This document shows, one piece after another, positions 5,439 through 13,193 of a stretch of 15,876 bases of DNA. The stretch spans positions 1 through 15,876 of the forward strand of contig JBELMB010000118.1 in assembly GCA_042088665.1 (NCBI GenBank), written 5' to 3'. Positions within the stretch are counted from its first letter, which is position 1. Each line of letters starts with the position of its first letter. The position numbers were made by a program, and so were the translations under genes. The notes beneath the pieces were generated by a model, which was not told the origin of the DNA, did not search any database, and saw only the letters and a list, made by a program, of their open reading frames with translations. The DNA comes from JBELMB01 sp042088665 (GTDB lineage: Bacteria > Pseudomonadota > Alphaproteobacteria > Rhodobacterales > Rhodobacteraceae).

Positions 5439-7690
5439 CACAGGCAAAGGGAAACGGCCTGATCGGCATCCTCCCCATCGGACTGGCCGCCGGGCTTTTC
5501 GTCTTGTTCCTCGGCCTCTTGCCCGAGATCTCTGGCGGGCAGGCCCTGCGTCTGAGCTGGGACTGGGTGCCGTCGCTGGGGATATCCCTGTCGTTCCTCA
5601 TCGACGGGCTCAGCCTGACGTTTGCCCTGCTGATCAGCGGGATCGGAACTCTGGTGTTCCTGTATTCCAACACCTACCTCGCCGGGCACCCACAGTTCGA
5701 CCGGTTCGCGCTGTTCCTGTTCAGCTTCATGCTGTCCATGCTGGGACTGGTGCTGGCCGACAACCTGATCACGCTGTTCGTCTTCTGGGAGCTGACAACG
5801 ATCACCTCCTACCTGCTGATCGGCTTCGGGCACGAAACCACAAAGGGTCGCCGGTCTGCACTGCAGGCGTTGCTGGTGACGGGGGCGGGCGCGCTGGCGA
5901 TGCTGGCCGGGTTCATCCTGTTGGGCCATGCCGCGGGCACGTTTGAGCTGTCCGAAATCGTCCAGATGGGCGACACGCTGACGGCGCACCCGCTTTATGT
6001 GCCGATTGTTGTCCTGATCCTTGCAGGGACTTTCACCAAATCCGCGCAGTTTCCGTTCCATTTCTGGCTGCCCAATGCCATGGCCGCGCCAACGCCGGTT
6101 TCGGCCTTTCTGCATTCCGCCACCATGGTCAAGGCGGGTGTCTACCTGATGGCACGCCTGCATCCGGCGCTGTCTGGCACCGAGATCTGGTTGTGGACGC
6201 TGACCATCGCGGGCGGGGTCACGGCCGTATTCGCCAGCATCCTCGCCCTGCGCCAGACCGATCTGAAGCAGGCGCTGGCCTATACGACACTCATGGCGCT
6301 GGGGGTGCTGACGCTGCTGCTGGCGAATGGATCCGGCTATGCCATGACCGCTTTTGTGACGTTCCTGATCGTGCATTCGCTCTACAAGGCGGCGCTTTTT
6401 CTCGTGGTGGGCTGCGTCGACCACAGCACCGGCACGCGTGAGGCCAATGTGCTGGGCGGTCTGGCCCGCGCAATGCCGGTCACGGCGCTGGCGGCAGCGC
6501 TCGCTGCGCTTTCGATGGCCGGAATACCGCCCCTCCTCGGATTTATCGGCAAGGAACTGAAATATGCGGGCGCGATCGCCGTCGAGTCGTCGCCTCTTCT
6601 GGTCACGGGCGCCTTGCTGGTGGCCAATGCGCTGATGCTGGCCGTGGCGGGGGTCGTCGCCGTCCGGCCCTTTTGGCAACGCGCAGGGGCAGAGCTTCCG
6701 CGCACACCGCACGAAGCGCCCTGGCCCATGCTGGCCGGTCCGGTGATCCTCGCGCTGCTGGGGGCGCTGTTCGGGATCTGGCCGGCGCTGCTGCAAACCT
6801 CTCTGGTCGATCCCACGGTGGCCGCCTTGACGGCTGGAACCGTGGAGGCAAAACCGCTGAAGCTTTGGGCCGGGGTGAACATGCCGCTGTACCTCTCCAT
6901 CGCGACAGTGACATTGGGCGTGATCCTTTACGTCGTGCACCGCGGACTGCGCGCGCAACTGGTCCGGGCCGAAGCCGCCCTTCCCAGCTTTGACCGCGGC
7001 TGGGACAGCATCCTGCTGGGGCTGAAGTCACTCGCCGCATGGCAGACCCGCATCATCCAGCCGGGCATTCTACGGCGCTACATCTTTGTGACCTTCGTCA
7101 CCGTGTTGATCGCCATCGGGGGCACCATGGCGCTGCGCGTGGGCCTGCCCGGCCTGCCCGACATGACCGAAGTGTCCTGGAAGAACGTGGCGCTGGCGCT
7201 GCTGATCATGTCCGGCGCGGTGCTGACGGCCCTGACACGCTCGCGCATCACGGCCATGGCAGCGCTTGGCGTGGTGGGCATCGGCGTGGCGATGATCTTT
7301 ATCGTCTTTGGCGCGCCGGATGTGGCGATCACGCAATTGCTGGTAGAGACGCTGGTCGTTGTGCTGGTGGCCGTCGCCTTGCTGCGCCTGCCCTATCTCG
7401 ACGCGCCGGGCCAAAGGGACCGCAGACCCTTGGACGCAGCTCTGGCGGGCGGCGTCGGGCTGGTGGTCACATTGACGATCCTTGCCGTCCTCGAAGTGCC
7501 CATGGACCGCCGACTGACCGACTACTTCGAAGTGACCAGCTGGCCCGACGCCTATGGCCGCAACATCGTCAATGTCATCCTGGTGGATTTCCGCGCCCTC
7601 GACACCTTTGGCGAAGTGGCTGTCGTGGTCATCGCCGCACTCTCTGCCTATGCGCTGCTGCGCACGACCAACGCGAAAGACAAGTCATGA
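5435..7690 (+). CDS. mrpA: Mrp-type Na+/H+ antiporter subunit A
   Basis: The largest subunit (751 residues) of the multisubunit Mrp cation/proton antiporter, related to NuoL of complex I. The proton-channel domain spans about 50-400, with the essential-type glutamate E119 in FVFWELTTITSYLL, K202 in TKSAQFPFHFWLPNAM, H227 and K233 in LHSATMVKAG. The C-terminal part has an MbhD/DUF4040-like segment around 607-652 (GAPDVAITQLLVET) and an MbhE-like end with FRALDTFGE at 719-727. It is slightly shorter than the ~800-residue Bacillus proteins but all expected parts are present. MrpB is a separate gene, unlike the fused PhaAB of rhizobia. The ATG at 5435 overlaps the usp stop (ATGA) and has GGAGG at 5420-5424. 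Membrane protein; exchanges Na+ (possibly K+) for H+. Confidence 0.96.
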   Translation: MTQAKGNGLIGILPIGLAAGLFVLFLGLLPEISGGQALRLSWDWVPSLGISLSFLIDGLSLTFALLISGIGTLVFLYSNTYLAGHPQFDRFALFLFSFMLSMLGLVLADNLITLFVFWELTTITSYLLIGFGHETTKGRRSALQALLVTGAGALAMLAGFILLGHAAGTFELSEIVQMGDTLTAHPLYVPIVVLILAGTFTKSAQFPFHFWLPNAMAAPTPVSAFLHSATMVKAGVYLMARLHPALSGTEIWLWTLTIAGGVTAVFASILALRQTDLKQALAYTTLMALGVLTLLLANGSGYAMTAFVTFLIVHSLYKAALFLVVGCVDHSTGTREANVLGGLARAMPVTALAAALAALSMAGIPPLLGFIGKELKYAGAIAVESSPLLVTGALLVANALMLAVAGVVAVRPFWQRAGAELPRTPHEAPWPMLAGPVILALLGALFGIWPALLQTSLVDPTVAALTAGTVEAKPLKLWAGVNMPLYLSIATVTLGVILYVVHRGLRAQLVRAEAALPSFDRGWDSILLGLKSLAAWQTRIIQPGILRRYIFVTFVTVLIAIGGTMALRVGLPGLPDMTEVSWKNVALALLIMSGAVLTALTRSRITAMAALGVVGIGVAMIFIVFGAPDVAITQLLVETLVVVLVAVALLRLPYLDAPGQRDRRPLDAALAGGVGLVVTLTILAVLEVPMDRRLTDYFEVTSWPDAYGRNIVNVILVDFRALDTFGEVAVVVIAALSAYALLRTTNAKDKS

Positions 7691-8106
7691 ATTCGATCAT
7701 CCTGCGCGCGGGCACCCGCTACCTGTCCGGTCTTTTGCTGCTGTTCTCGCTCTACATGCTTCTGCGAGGCCACAACGAGCCCGGCGGCGGCTTTATCGGG
7801 GGGCTGACGGGGGCCACCGGCTTCGTGCTTTATGCCATCGCATGCGGCACCGCAGAGGCGCGCGCCGCCCTGCGCGTGATGCCGCAGAACATCGCCATGG
7901 TGGGTCTGGGCATCGCGCTGCTGGCGGGGCTGTCGGCGGCGCTGTTCGGCGATGCGCTGTTCACCGGGCAATGGCTGTTCCTTGGCGCGACCGAAACATC
8001 CAAGGGCCTGCCCCTGTCCAGCGTTCTGGTCTTTGACATCGGGGTCTACATGGTGGTCTTCGGCTCCATTCTCAGCCTCGTCTTCGCCATGGAGGAAGAG
8101 ATCTGA
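7687..8106 (+). CDS. mrpB: Mrp-type Na+/H+ antiporter subunit B
   Basis: A 139-residue membrane protein with the MnhB/MrpB signature RGHNEPGGGFIGG at residues 27-39 and a conserved final helix DIGVYMVVFGSILSLVF. Four hydrophobic segments are visible, as usual for this subunit. Length equals the family norm. The ATG overlaps the mrpA stop (ATGA at 7687-7690) and there is no strong ribosome site of its own, so translation probably depends on mrpA. It forms part of the membrane module that includes the C-terminal end of MrpA. Confidence 0.95.
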   Translation: MNSIILRAGTRYLSGLLLLFSLYMLLRGHNEPGGGFIGGLTGATGFVLYAIACGTAEARAALRVMPQNIAMVGLGIALLAGLSAALFGDALFTGQWLFLGATETSKGLPLSSVLVFDIGVYMVVFGSILSLVFAMEEEI

Positions 8107-8483
8107 TGGAAGCGCTTCTTGCCATCACAATCGGCGTTCTGACCGCCACCGCCGTCTACCTGATGCTGGCGCGCAATGTGCTGCGCTTCATCTTTGGACT
8201 GGTGCTGATCTCGAACGCGGCGAACCTGATCATCTTTACCGCCGGTCGGCTGACCGAAGGCAAACCGCCCCTGATCCCCGAAGGTGCAGAGGCCCCGGTT
8301 GGCGTCGTGGCGAACGCGCTGCCGCAGGCGCTGGTGCTGACCGCCATCGTGATCGGCTTTGGCCTGTTTGCCTTTGCGCTGATCCTGATGTTCCGGGCCT
8401 ATACCTCGCTTGGCACGCTCGACTCCGATGACATGCGGATCGCGGAACCCCGCGAGGATGCCGACAAGGGGATGCCTACATGA
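8106..8483 (+). CDS. mrpC: Mrp-type Na+/H+ antiporter subunit C (NuoK-like)
   Basis: A 125-residue membrane protein homologous to NuoK of complex I. It has three hydrophobic helices; the family motif NALPQALVLTAIVI is at residues 70-83, preceded by ARNVLRFIFGLVLISNAANL. A polar tail follows residue 103. The start overlaps the mrpB stop by one base (TGATG at 8104-8108) with GGAGG at 8091-8095. Confidence 0.95.
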   Translation: MEALLAITIGVLTATAVYLMLARNVLRFIFGLVLISNAANLIIFTAGRLTEGKPPLIPEGAEAPVGVVANALPQALVLTAIVIGFGLFAFALILMFRAYTSLGTLDSDDMRIAEPREDADKGMPT

Positions 8484-9979
8484 GCTGGAGCCTTGCCCTC
8501 CCGCTGGTGCTGCCCTTCCTGACGGCGGTGGCCAGCTTTCTGGTGCGCGATCGCTCTGCCGGGCGGTACCTGAGTGTCGCGGGCAACGCCGCCTTCCTCG
8601 TCGTAGCAGGCCTGTTGTTGTCCCGCGTGCTGGACGAAGGCGTGGTCGCCGCGCAAATGGGTGGCTGGAGTGCCCCCTTCGGGATCACGCTGGTGGCCGA
8701 CCGGTTGAGCGCGGTCATGGTGGTGATCACCGCCATCACCGCCTTTGCGGTCTCGGTCTATGCGCTCAGCGACATATCGGAACGCTCGGAACAGCTCGGC
8801 TATCACGGGTTGTTCAATGTACTGATCGGCGGCGTCACGGGGGCCTTCATCACCGGAGACCTCTTCAATCTGTATGTCTGGTTCGAGGTCATGCTGATCT
8901 CATCGTTCGGGCTGCTGGTTCTGGGTGGCACGAAGGAACAGATCGATGGCGGGGTGAAATACGTCACGCTCAACCTGATCTCGACGATCCTCTTTCTGTC
9001 GGGCATCGGACTGCTGTACGGGATCACCGGCACGCTGAACATGGCCGACCTTGCCCGCACCCTGCCGCAGGTCGAGAACCAGGGCCTTGTCACGGTCATC
9101 GCCATGATGTTCCTTGTGGCCTTCGGCGTAAAGGCGGCGGTCTTTCCACTGTTCTTCTGGCTCCCCGCCGCCTATCACACCCCGGCTTTCTCGGTCTCGG
9201 CGGTGTTTGCCGGGCTCCTGACCAAAGTGGGCGTCTACGCGCTGATCCGCATGTTCACGCTGGTTTTCGTGCTCGATGTTGGCTTCACCCATGGGATCCT
9301 GCTCTGGGTCGCGGGGGCCACGATGGTGACCGGCGTCCTTGGCGCGGCGGCGCAGAACGACATCCGCAAGATCCTGTCGTTCCATATCGTCAGCCAGATC
9401 GGCTACATGATCCTCGGGCTTGCGCTGATGACACCGATGGCGCTGGCGGGGGCGGTGTTCTACCTCGTGCACCACATCATCGTGAAGGCCAATCTCTTCC
9501 TGATTGGCGGCATTGCGCAGCGGATTGCCGGGTCCACCGATCTTGGCAGGATCGGCGGGCTCTACAAATCTGCGCCGCTTCTGGCTGTGCTCTTCCTGAT
9601 CCCGGCGTTCTCGCTTGCGGGCTTTCCACCGCTGTCGGGCTTCTGGGCGAAATACGTCCTCGTCGCCGCAGCCCTCGAGGTCGAGGGCTGGATCATTGCG
9701 GGGGTCGCGCTTCTGGTGGGTCTGCTGACGATCTACTCGATGACAAAGATCTGGGCGGAGGCCTTCTGGAAGGCGCATCCCGACGGCCACGCGCCAAGAC
9801 TGAGCCAGTTGAGCCGTCACGAGCGCCGCCACCTGCTGACACCAGTGGCCGCACTGGCCGCGATGACGCTGGCGATCGGATTCTTCCCCGACCCCTTCGT
9901 GCAATTCGCGCAAGCGGCGGCGGAACAGCTTCTGGATCCCAGCGCCTATATCACCGCCGTACTGGGGGATGCATCATGA
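8480..9979 (+). CDS. mrpD: Mrp-type Na+/H+ antiporter subunit D (NuoN/NuoM-like)
   Basis: A 499-residue membrane protein with the proton-channel domain shared with complex I antiporter-like subunits. E136 in LYVWFEVMLISS, K218 in FGVKAAVFPLFFWLP and K249 in GLLTKVGVYAL correspond to the glutamate and lysines known to be essential in Bacillus MrpD (E137, K219, K250). PAFSLAGFPPLSGFWAK is also typical. Length is normal. The start overlaps the mrpC stop (ATGA) with AAGGGGA seven bases before it, and the stop overlaps mrpE. All residues needed for proton transfer look intact, so the antiporter is probably active. Confidence 0.96.
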   Translation: MSWSLALPLVLPFLTAVASFLVRDRSAGRYLSVAGNAAFLVVAGLLLSRVLDEGVVAAQMGGWSAPFGITLVADRLSAVMVVITAITAFAVSVYALSDISERSEQLGYHGLFNVLIGGVTGAFITGDLFNLYVWFEVMLISSFGLLVLGGTKEQIDGGVKYVTLNLISTILFLSGIGLLYGITGTLNMADLARTLPQVENQGLVTVIAMMFLVAFGVKAAVFPLFFWLPAAYHTPAFSVSAVFAGLLTKVGVYALIRMFTLVFVLDVGFTHGILLWVAGATMVTGVLGAAAQNDIRKILSFHIVSQIGYMILGLALMTPMALAGAVFYLVHHIIVKANLFLIGGIAQRIAGSTDLGRIGGLYKSAPLLAVLFLIPAFSLAGFPPLSGFWAKYVLVAAALEVEGWIIAGVALLVGLLTIYSMTKIWAEAFWKAHPDGHAPRLSQLSRHERRHLLTPVAALAAMTLAIGFFPDPFVQFAQAAAEQLLDPSAYITAVLGDAS

Positions 9980-10458
9980 GCACATTCGTTGCCAATCTTT
10001 TCTTTGCCGCCGTCTGGGCGCTGTTTTTCGGCGGGTTCACCTGGCTGACGGTGCTTTCGGGCTTTGCCGTGGGGTACGGTGTGCTGTGGGTGTTGCAACC
10101 GCTGGCCGGTGCGCAATCGAGCTATTTCCTGAGGGTCTGGTACTGGATCAAGCTGATCGTGATGTTCCACTACGAATTGCTGGTCTCCAGCGTGCAGGTG
10201 ATCTGGGACATCATCACGCCCAGCCACCGTGCGGAACCGGCGATCATCGACATGCCGCTGGACGTCAAGACCGACACCGGCATCCTGTTGGTGACCAACC
10301 TGATTTCGCTCACTCCCGGCACGCTGAGCATTGACGTGAGCGAAGACCGCAAGACGCTGAAGCTCCATGCCATGTTCGCAGGCGATCCCGACGCGGTCTG
10401 CCATGCGCTGAAGTCCGGGATGGAAAAATGGGTGATCGACGCAGTGGAGGATCGATGA
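9976..10458 (+). CDS. mrpE: Mrp-type Na+/H+ antiporter subunit E
   Basis: A 160-residue protein of the MnhE/MrpE family. Hydrophobic segments occupy about residues 1-80, followed by a soluble domain with the conserved TNLISLTPGTLSIDV at about 107-121. MrpE is needed for stable assembly of the complex in studied species. The start overlaps the mrpD stop (ATGA), with GGGGGA six bases before it. The longer open frame reaching back to 8410 is antisense-like shadow of mrpD and is not part of this gene. Confidence 0.95.
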   Translation: MSTFVANLFFAAVWALFFGGFTWLTVLSGFAVGYGVLWVLQPLAGAQSSYFLRVWYWIKLIVMFHYELLVSSVQVIWDIITPSHRAEPAIIDMPLDVKTDTGILLVTNLISLTPGTLSIDVSEDRKTLKLHAMFAGDPDAVCHALKSGMEKWVIDAVEDR

Positions 10459-10763
10459 TGGGTGCGGATTTCATGGAGACGGCCGTCAGCGCAGGATTTG
10501 TCATGGTGTTTGTGACCGTGGGTCTGGCGCTGTGGCGGCTGGCCAAGGGGCCAAGCCTGCCGGACCGGGTGGTGGCGCTGGACATGATGACGGTGGCCAT
10601 CGCGTCGTTTTGCGGGTTGGCGGCGATCCGGACCGGGGATGCGGCGTTTCTCGACGTGGCGCTTGTGCTCGCGCTGGTGGGATTTCTCGCCACGGTGGCG
10701 CTGGCGCGCTTTGCGGAACGGCAGGTCATCCGCCGCGAACAGGCCGAGGAGAGCAAGGAATGA
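10455..10763 (+). CDS. mrpF: Mrp-type Na+/H+ antiporter subunit F
   Basis: A 102-residue membrane protein with three helices and the MnhF motif KGPSLPDRVVALD at about residues 31-43, followed by FLDVALVLALVGFLATVALAR. Two adjacent start codons are possible: 10455, which gives the ATGA overlap with mrpE seen throughout the operon, and 10458, which is better spaced (seven bases) from GGAGG at 10446-10450. The difference is a single methionine. Confidence 0.94.
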   Translation: MMGADFMETAVSAGFVMVFVTVGLALWRLAKGPSLPDRVVALDMMTVAIASFCGLAAIRTGDAAFLDVALVLALVGFLATVALARFAERQVIRREQAEESKE

Positions 10764-11101
10764 GCGCGGTCATCGCCTATTGTCTGATCCTGATCGGCAG
10801 CGCATTGACGGTTCTGGCGGGCATCGGGTTGGTGCGTCTGCCGGATGTCTTCATCCGGATGCATGCCGCGACCAAAGTGGGCACATTGGGCACCGGGCTG
10901 ATCATCGCGGGCGTCGCGGTGCATTTCGGCGATCTCGCCGTGGTGATCCGCTGCGTGCTGATCGTGGTCTTTCTGCTGCTCACGGCACCGATCGGGGCGC
11001 ATATGATCGGGCGCGCGGCGCTGCGCAGCGGCGTCGTCCCATGGACTCCCCCGGGCAAGGAAAAGCTGGGCCATACGGACGTCTCTCATCACACCGACTG
11101 A
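10760..11101 (+). CDS. mrpG: Mrp-type Na+/H+ antiporter subunit G
   Basis: A 113-residue membrane protein, the last Mrp subunit. The family motif RLPDVFIRMHAATKVGTLG is at residues 26-44, followed by two more hydrophobic segments and a short polar tail. The start overlaps the mrpF stop (ATGA), with GAGGAG eight bases before it. It closes the eight-gene usp-mrp operon; the next gene is convergent. Confidence 0.95.
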   Translation: MSAVIAYCLILIGSALTVLAGIGLVRLPDVFIRMHAATKVGTLGTGLIIAGVAVHFGDLAVVIRCVLIVVFLLLTAPIGAHMIGRAALRSGVVPWTPPGKEKLGHTDVSHHTD

Positions 11102-11310
11102 TCGGGCGGGCAGGCTATTGGCAGACTTCTGGCAGACTTCTGGCTGGCGCTTTGCCCTTCGATGCGCACGGACCGGTTTGCCCGGTCATGCAGCAGATCA
11201 TGGCCCGACCTGCGCCTGCCTTGCTGATGCAAGCAGACGACACTGAAACGGTGCACTTCCGCGGCACCCAAACCTGTCGGCCAAACATCCACGAGCGGCG
11301 ACCACAGCGG
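11102..11310. other. Intergenic region between convergent mrpG and sulfatase genes
   Basis: These 209 bases hold no convincing gene. A perfect 11-bp tandem duplication (GGCAGACTTCT twice, 11120-11141) and a 6-bp stem GACCGG-TTTGC-CCGGTC (11171-11187) are visible. The stem is not followed by a T-run, so termination here is uncertain. A 67-codon minus-strand frame crosses it but has no recognisable features. Confidence 0.6.
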
Positions 11311-12969
11311 CTAGCCGTCCGCAGTGGCCATACCCCAGGCGCTCAACACCCTTGGCAAGGCGATGTCCCAGTCCAGAACGCCCTGCGTCTCTGCCCAGGC
11401 CGCATGGTCACGCGCCATGGCCGTCACCCGCTCAGGGTCCAGCGCCGCGAGGTCCCTGAGTTCGGTTCGGTCCGTTTCCATGTCGTACAACTGCCAGGGC
11501 CCCGCGTGTTCGCGCACCAGTTTGAACCGGTCTTCCCGCAAGGCGGCATTGCCTTCGTGCTCGAAACAGATCGGCGCCTCGCGCGCCCAAGGCGCGCCCT
11601 GCAAGAGCGGCAGAAAGCTCTCGCCCTCAAACGGTTGAACCGCGCCGCCCGCACGCTCTGTCAGCGCGGGGGTGCCGGTCGCAGCAAGGATCGTCGGCAC
11701 GATGTCTGCCACGTGGCAGGGCGCATGCGCCGGCGCGCCGGGGGACAACCCCGATGGCCAATGTGCAATCAGCGGGGTCGAGATCCCGCCCTCGTGCACA
11801 TAGTGTTTGTACAGCCGGAACGGCGCGTTCGAGACATTGGCCCAGGGCCGGTCGTAACTCTGGAACGTCAGCGCATCGCCCGGCATCACATCCGGACGGT
11901 TGCCCAGCGTGACGCTGCGACCGTCGTGGGTCCTGTCGGGATAGAACTTTGCCCAGCCATCCTCCGCCATGAATTCCGCACAACCGCCATTGTCGCTGAG
12001 AAACAGGATCAGGGTGTTGTCGAACTCTCCCAGCCGCTTCAGCGTCGCGACAAGCCGACCGATGGACTGGTCCATGCGGTCCACCATTGCCGCATAGGTC
12101 GCCATCTTCTGCCTCTCCCATTCGGTATGCTGAACGGCCTCCCACGGCGGGACCTGCGGGTCGCGCGGTGAGATGTCCCAATTGGTCTGGAACAGGCCAA
12201 GCGCGTTCATTTCTTCATGGCGGGCGCTGCGTGTCGCATCCCAGCCGCCATTGTAGGTCGCCTCGTACCGGGCGATGTCTTCGGGCGGAGCATGCAAGGG
12301 CCAATGCGGCGCCGCGTGCGCGAGATAAAGAAAGAATGGCCGCGCCTCTGCGACAGCCCCTTCGACCATGGTGATCGCCTTGTCGGTGATCGCATCGGTG
12401 AAGTAGAACCCATCCGGCAGATGAGGCGCAGGGCTGTCATCCTCGAAAAGCGCATGCGGGGAAAAGAAATGCGTGGCCCCGTCAAGGATCCCGTAAAACC
12501 GGTCAAAGCCGCGCTGCCGCGGGCTGGGATGATGCGCTGCGCCCAGAGGCCAGTCCCGGCTGGGCCCTTGCGGAAAATCCCCCGCGACGTGCCATTTGCC
12601 CGACATGAGCGTGCGGTAGCCGTCGGCGCGCAGGTGCTCTGCGAGGGTGGCCGTATCCGCGCGCAAATGCCCGCGGTAGGCCGGGGTGCCAAGATCCGCG
12701 CCCATGTGGCCGATGCCCGCGCGATGCGGATAGAGCCCGGTCAGCAGCGAGGCACGGGTGGGACAGCAGCGCGCACAATTGTACATCTGGGTCAGGAGCC
12801 GCCCATCACGTGCCAGACCGTCCAGAACCGGTGTGCGGATCTCTGACCCGGTGCATCCCAGATCCGCAAAGCCCATGTCGTCGGCGAGGATCAGGACCAC
12901 GTTGGGGCGCGCGCGCTTGGTCTTGTCCGGCGAGTTTCCTTGCGGCGTGTTTGCCTGCGGCATGGTCAT
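11311..12969 (-). CDS. Cys-type sulfatase (arylsulfatase family)
   Basis: A 552-residue hydrolase of the formylglycine-dependent sulfatase family, cleaving sulfate esters. Metal-binding D30-D31 are in LADDMGFADLG. The modification motif C68-C69-P70-T71-R72 continues as ASLLTGLYPHRAG; C68 is the residue expected to become formylglycine. Other family blocks are GYRTLMSGKWH (117-127), H222 in APHWPLH, D326-N327 in LSDNGG, and K388 in FRLYKHYVHEGG. The N-terminus is polar with no signal peptide, so the protein appears cytoplasmic. ATG codons at 12969 and 12963 are both possible (the second is better spaced from GTGGGG); the frame also reaches a TTG at 12990. No formylglycine-generating enzyme, permease or other sulfatase is nearby. 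The substrate cannot be told. It lies about 220 bases downstream of zur on the same strand. Confidence 0.93.
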   Translation of the reverse strand: MTMPQANTPQGNSPDKTKRARPNVVLILADDMGFADLGCTGSEIRTPVLDGLARDGRLLTQMYNCARCCPTRASLLTGLYPHRAGIGHMGADLGTPAYRGHLRADTATLAEHLRADGYRTLMSGKWHVAGDFPQGPSRDWPLGAAHHPSPRQRGFDRFYGILDGATHFFSPHALFEDDSPAPHLPDGFYFTDAITDKAITMVEGAVAEARPFFLYLAHAAPHWPLHAPPEDIARYEATYNGGWDATRSARHEEMNALGLFQTNWDISPRDPQVPPWEAVQHTEWERQKMATYAAMVDRMDQSIGRLVATLKRLGEFDNTLILFLSDNGGCAEFMAEDGWAKFYPDRTHDGRSVTLGNRPDVMPGDALTFQSYDRPWANVSNAPFRLYKHYVHEGGISTPLIAHWPSGLSPGAPAHAPCHVADIVPTILAATGTPALTERAGGAVQPFEGESFLPLLQGAPWAREAPICFEHEGNAALREDRFKLVREHAGPWQLYDMETDRTELRDLAALDPERVTAMARDHAAWAETQGVLDWDIALPRVLSAWGMATADG

Positions 12970-13058
12970 GGCCCCACGACCCAGCCGCAATCCAAGCGCG
13001 CATGGCCCGCCATGAGACGCGCATCCCGTGGCTCGTGCCTGCGATTGACCGGATGACC

Positions 13059-13193
13059 GCCCCGCCCAACCGTGCTGCGGCCAGCCACCTTTCGGCCAGC
13101 CCCCCTTCGGTCATCCACGCATTGGCCTGTCGCACCCCGCCCAACCACGACCCGGCCGACCACGGCCCGGCCAACCACCTTTCGGCCTGTCAC
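13059..13193. repeat. Degenerate 15-bp tandem repeat array (nine units) after the zur stop
   Basis: Read on the minus strand from 13193 down to 13059, the sequence falls into nine contiguous 15-base units with consensus about GTGGYTGGCCGRRNS. Bases 3, 7 and 10 are invariant (G, G, C) and several others hold in seven or eight of nine units. The three best units (13134-13178) are GTGGTTGGCCGGGCC, GTGGTCGGCCGGGTC and GTGGTTGGGCGGGGT. The first unit starts at the last base of the final zur sense codon. The period is a multiple of three, so it reads as five-residue repeats in every frame. No gene is called in it. The next 15 bases (13044-13058) do not match. Confidence 0.75.

Noticed and set aside
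4386..5447. 353-codon minus-strand frame opposite the usp gene
   Set aside because: The Usp protein on the plus strand has family motifs over its whole length; the minus frame has none and would overlap the divergent promoter.
5249..6958. 569-codon minus-strand frame opposite mrpA
   Set aside because: Antisense shadow of a clear Mrp subunit; composition is low-complexity and charged, with no recognisable motif or ribosome site.
11171..11187. Stem GACCGG-N5-CCGGTC as a terminator for the mrp operon
   Set aside because: Only six base pairs and no following T-run on either strand; chance occurrence is likely in GC-rich DNA.
11089..11292. 67-codon minus-strand ORF between mrpG and the sulfatase gene
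   Set aside because: No recognisable family, no clear ribosome site, and it overlaps the end of mrpG; left as intergenic.
10639..12171. 510-codon plus-strand frame across mrpG and the sulfatase gene
   Set aside because: Overlaps mrpG in another frame and lies antisense to the sulfatase; no domain is visible.
12806..13189. Open frame continuing from zur past its stop codon, considered as a longer or interrupted Zur
   Set aside because: The 159-residue protein already contains the complete Fur-family fold and both CxxC pairs, so the TGA is the natural end; the extension has no homology that can be recognised.
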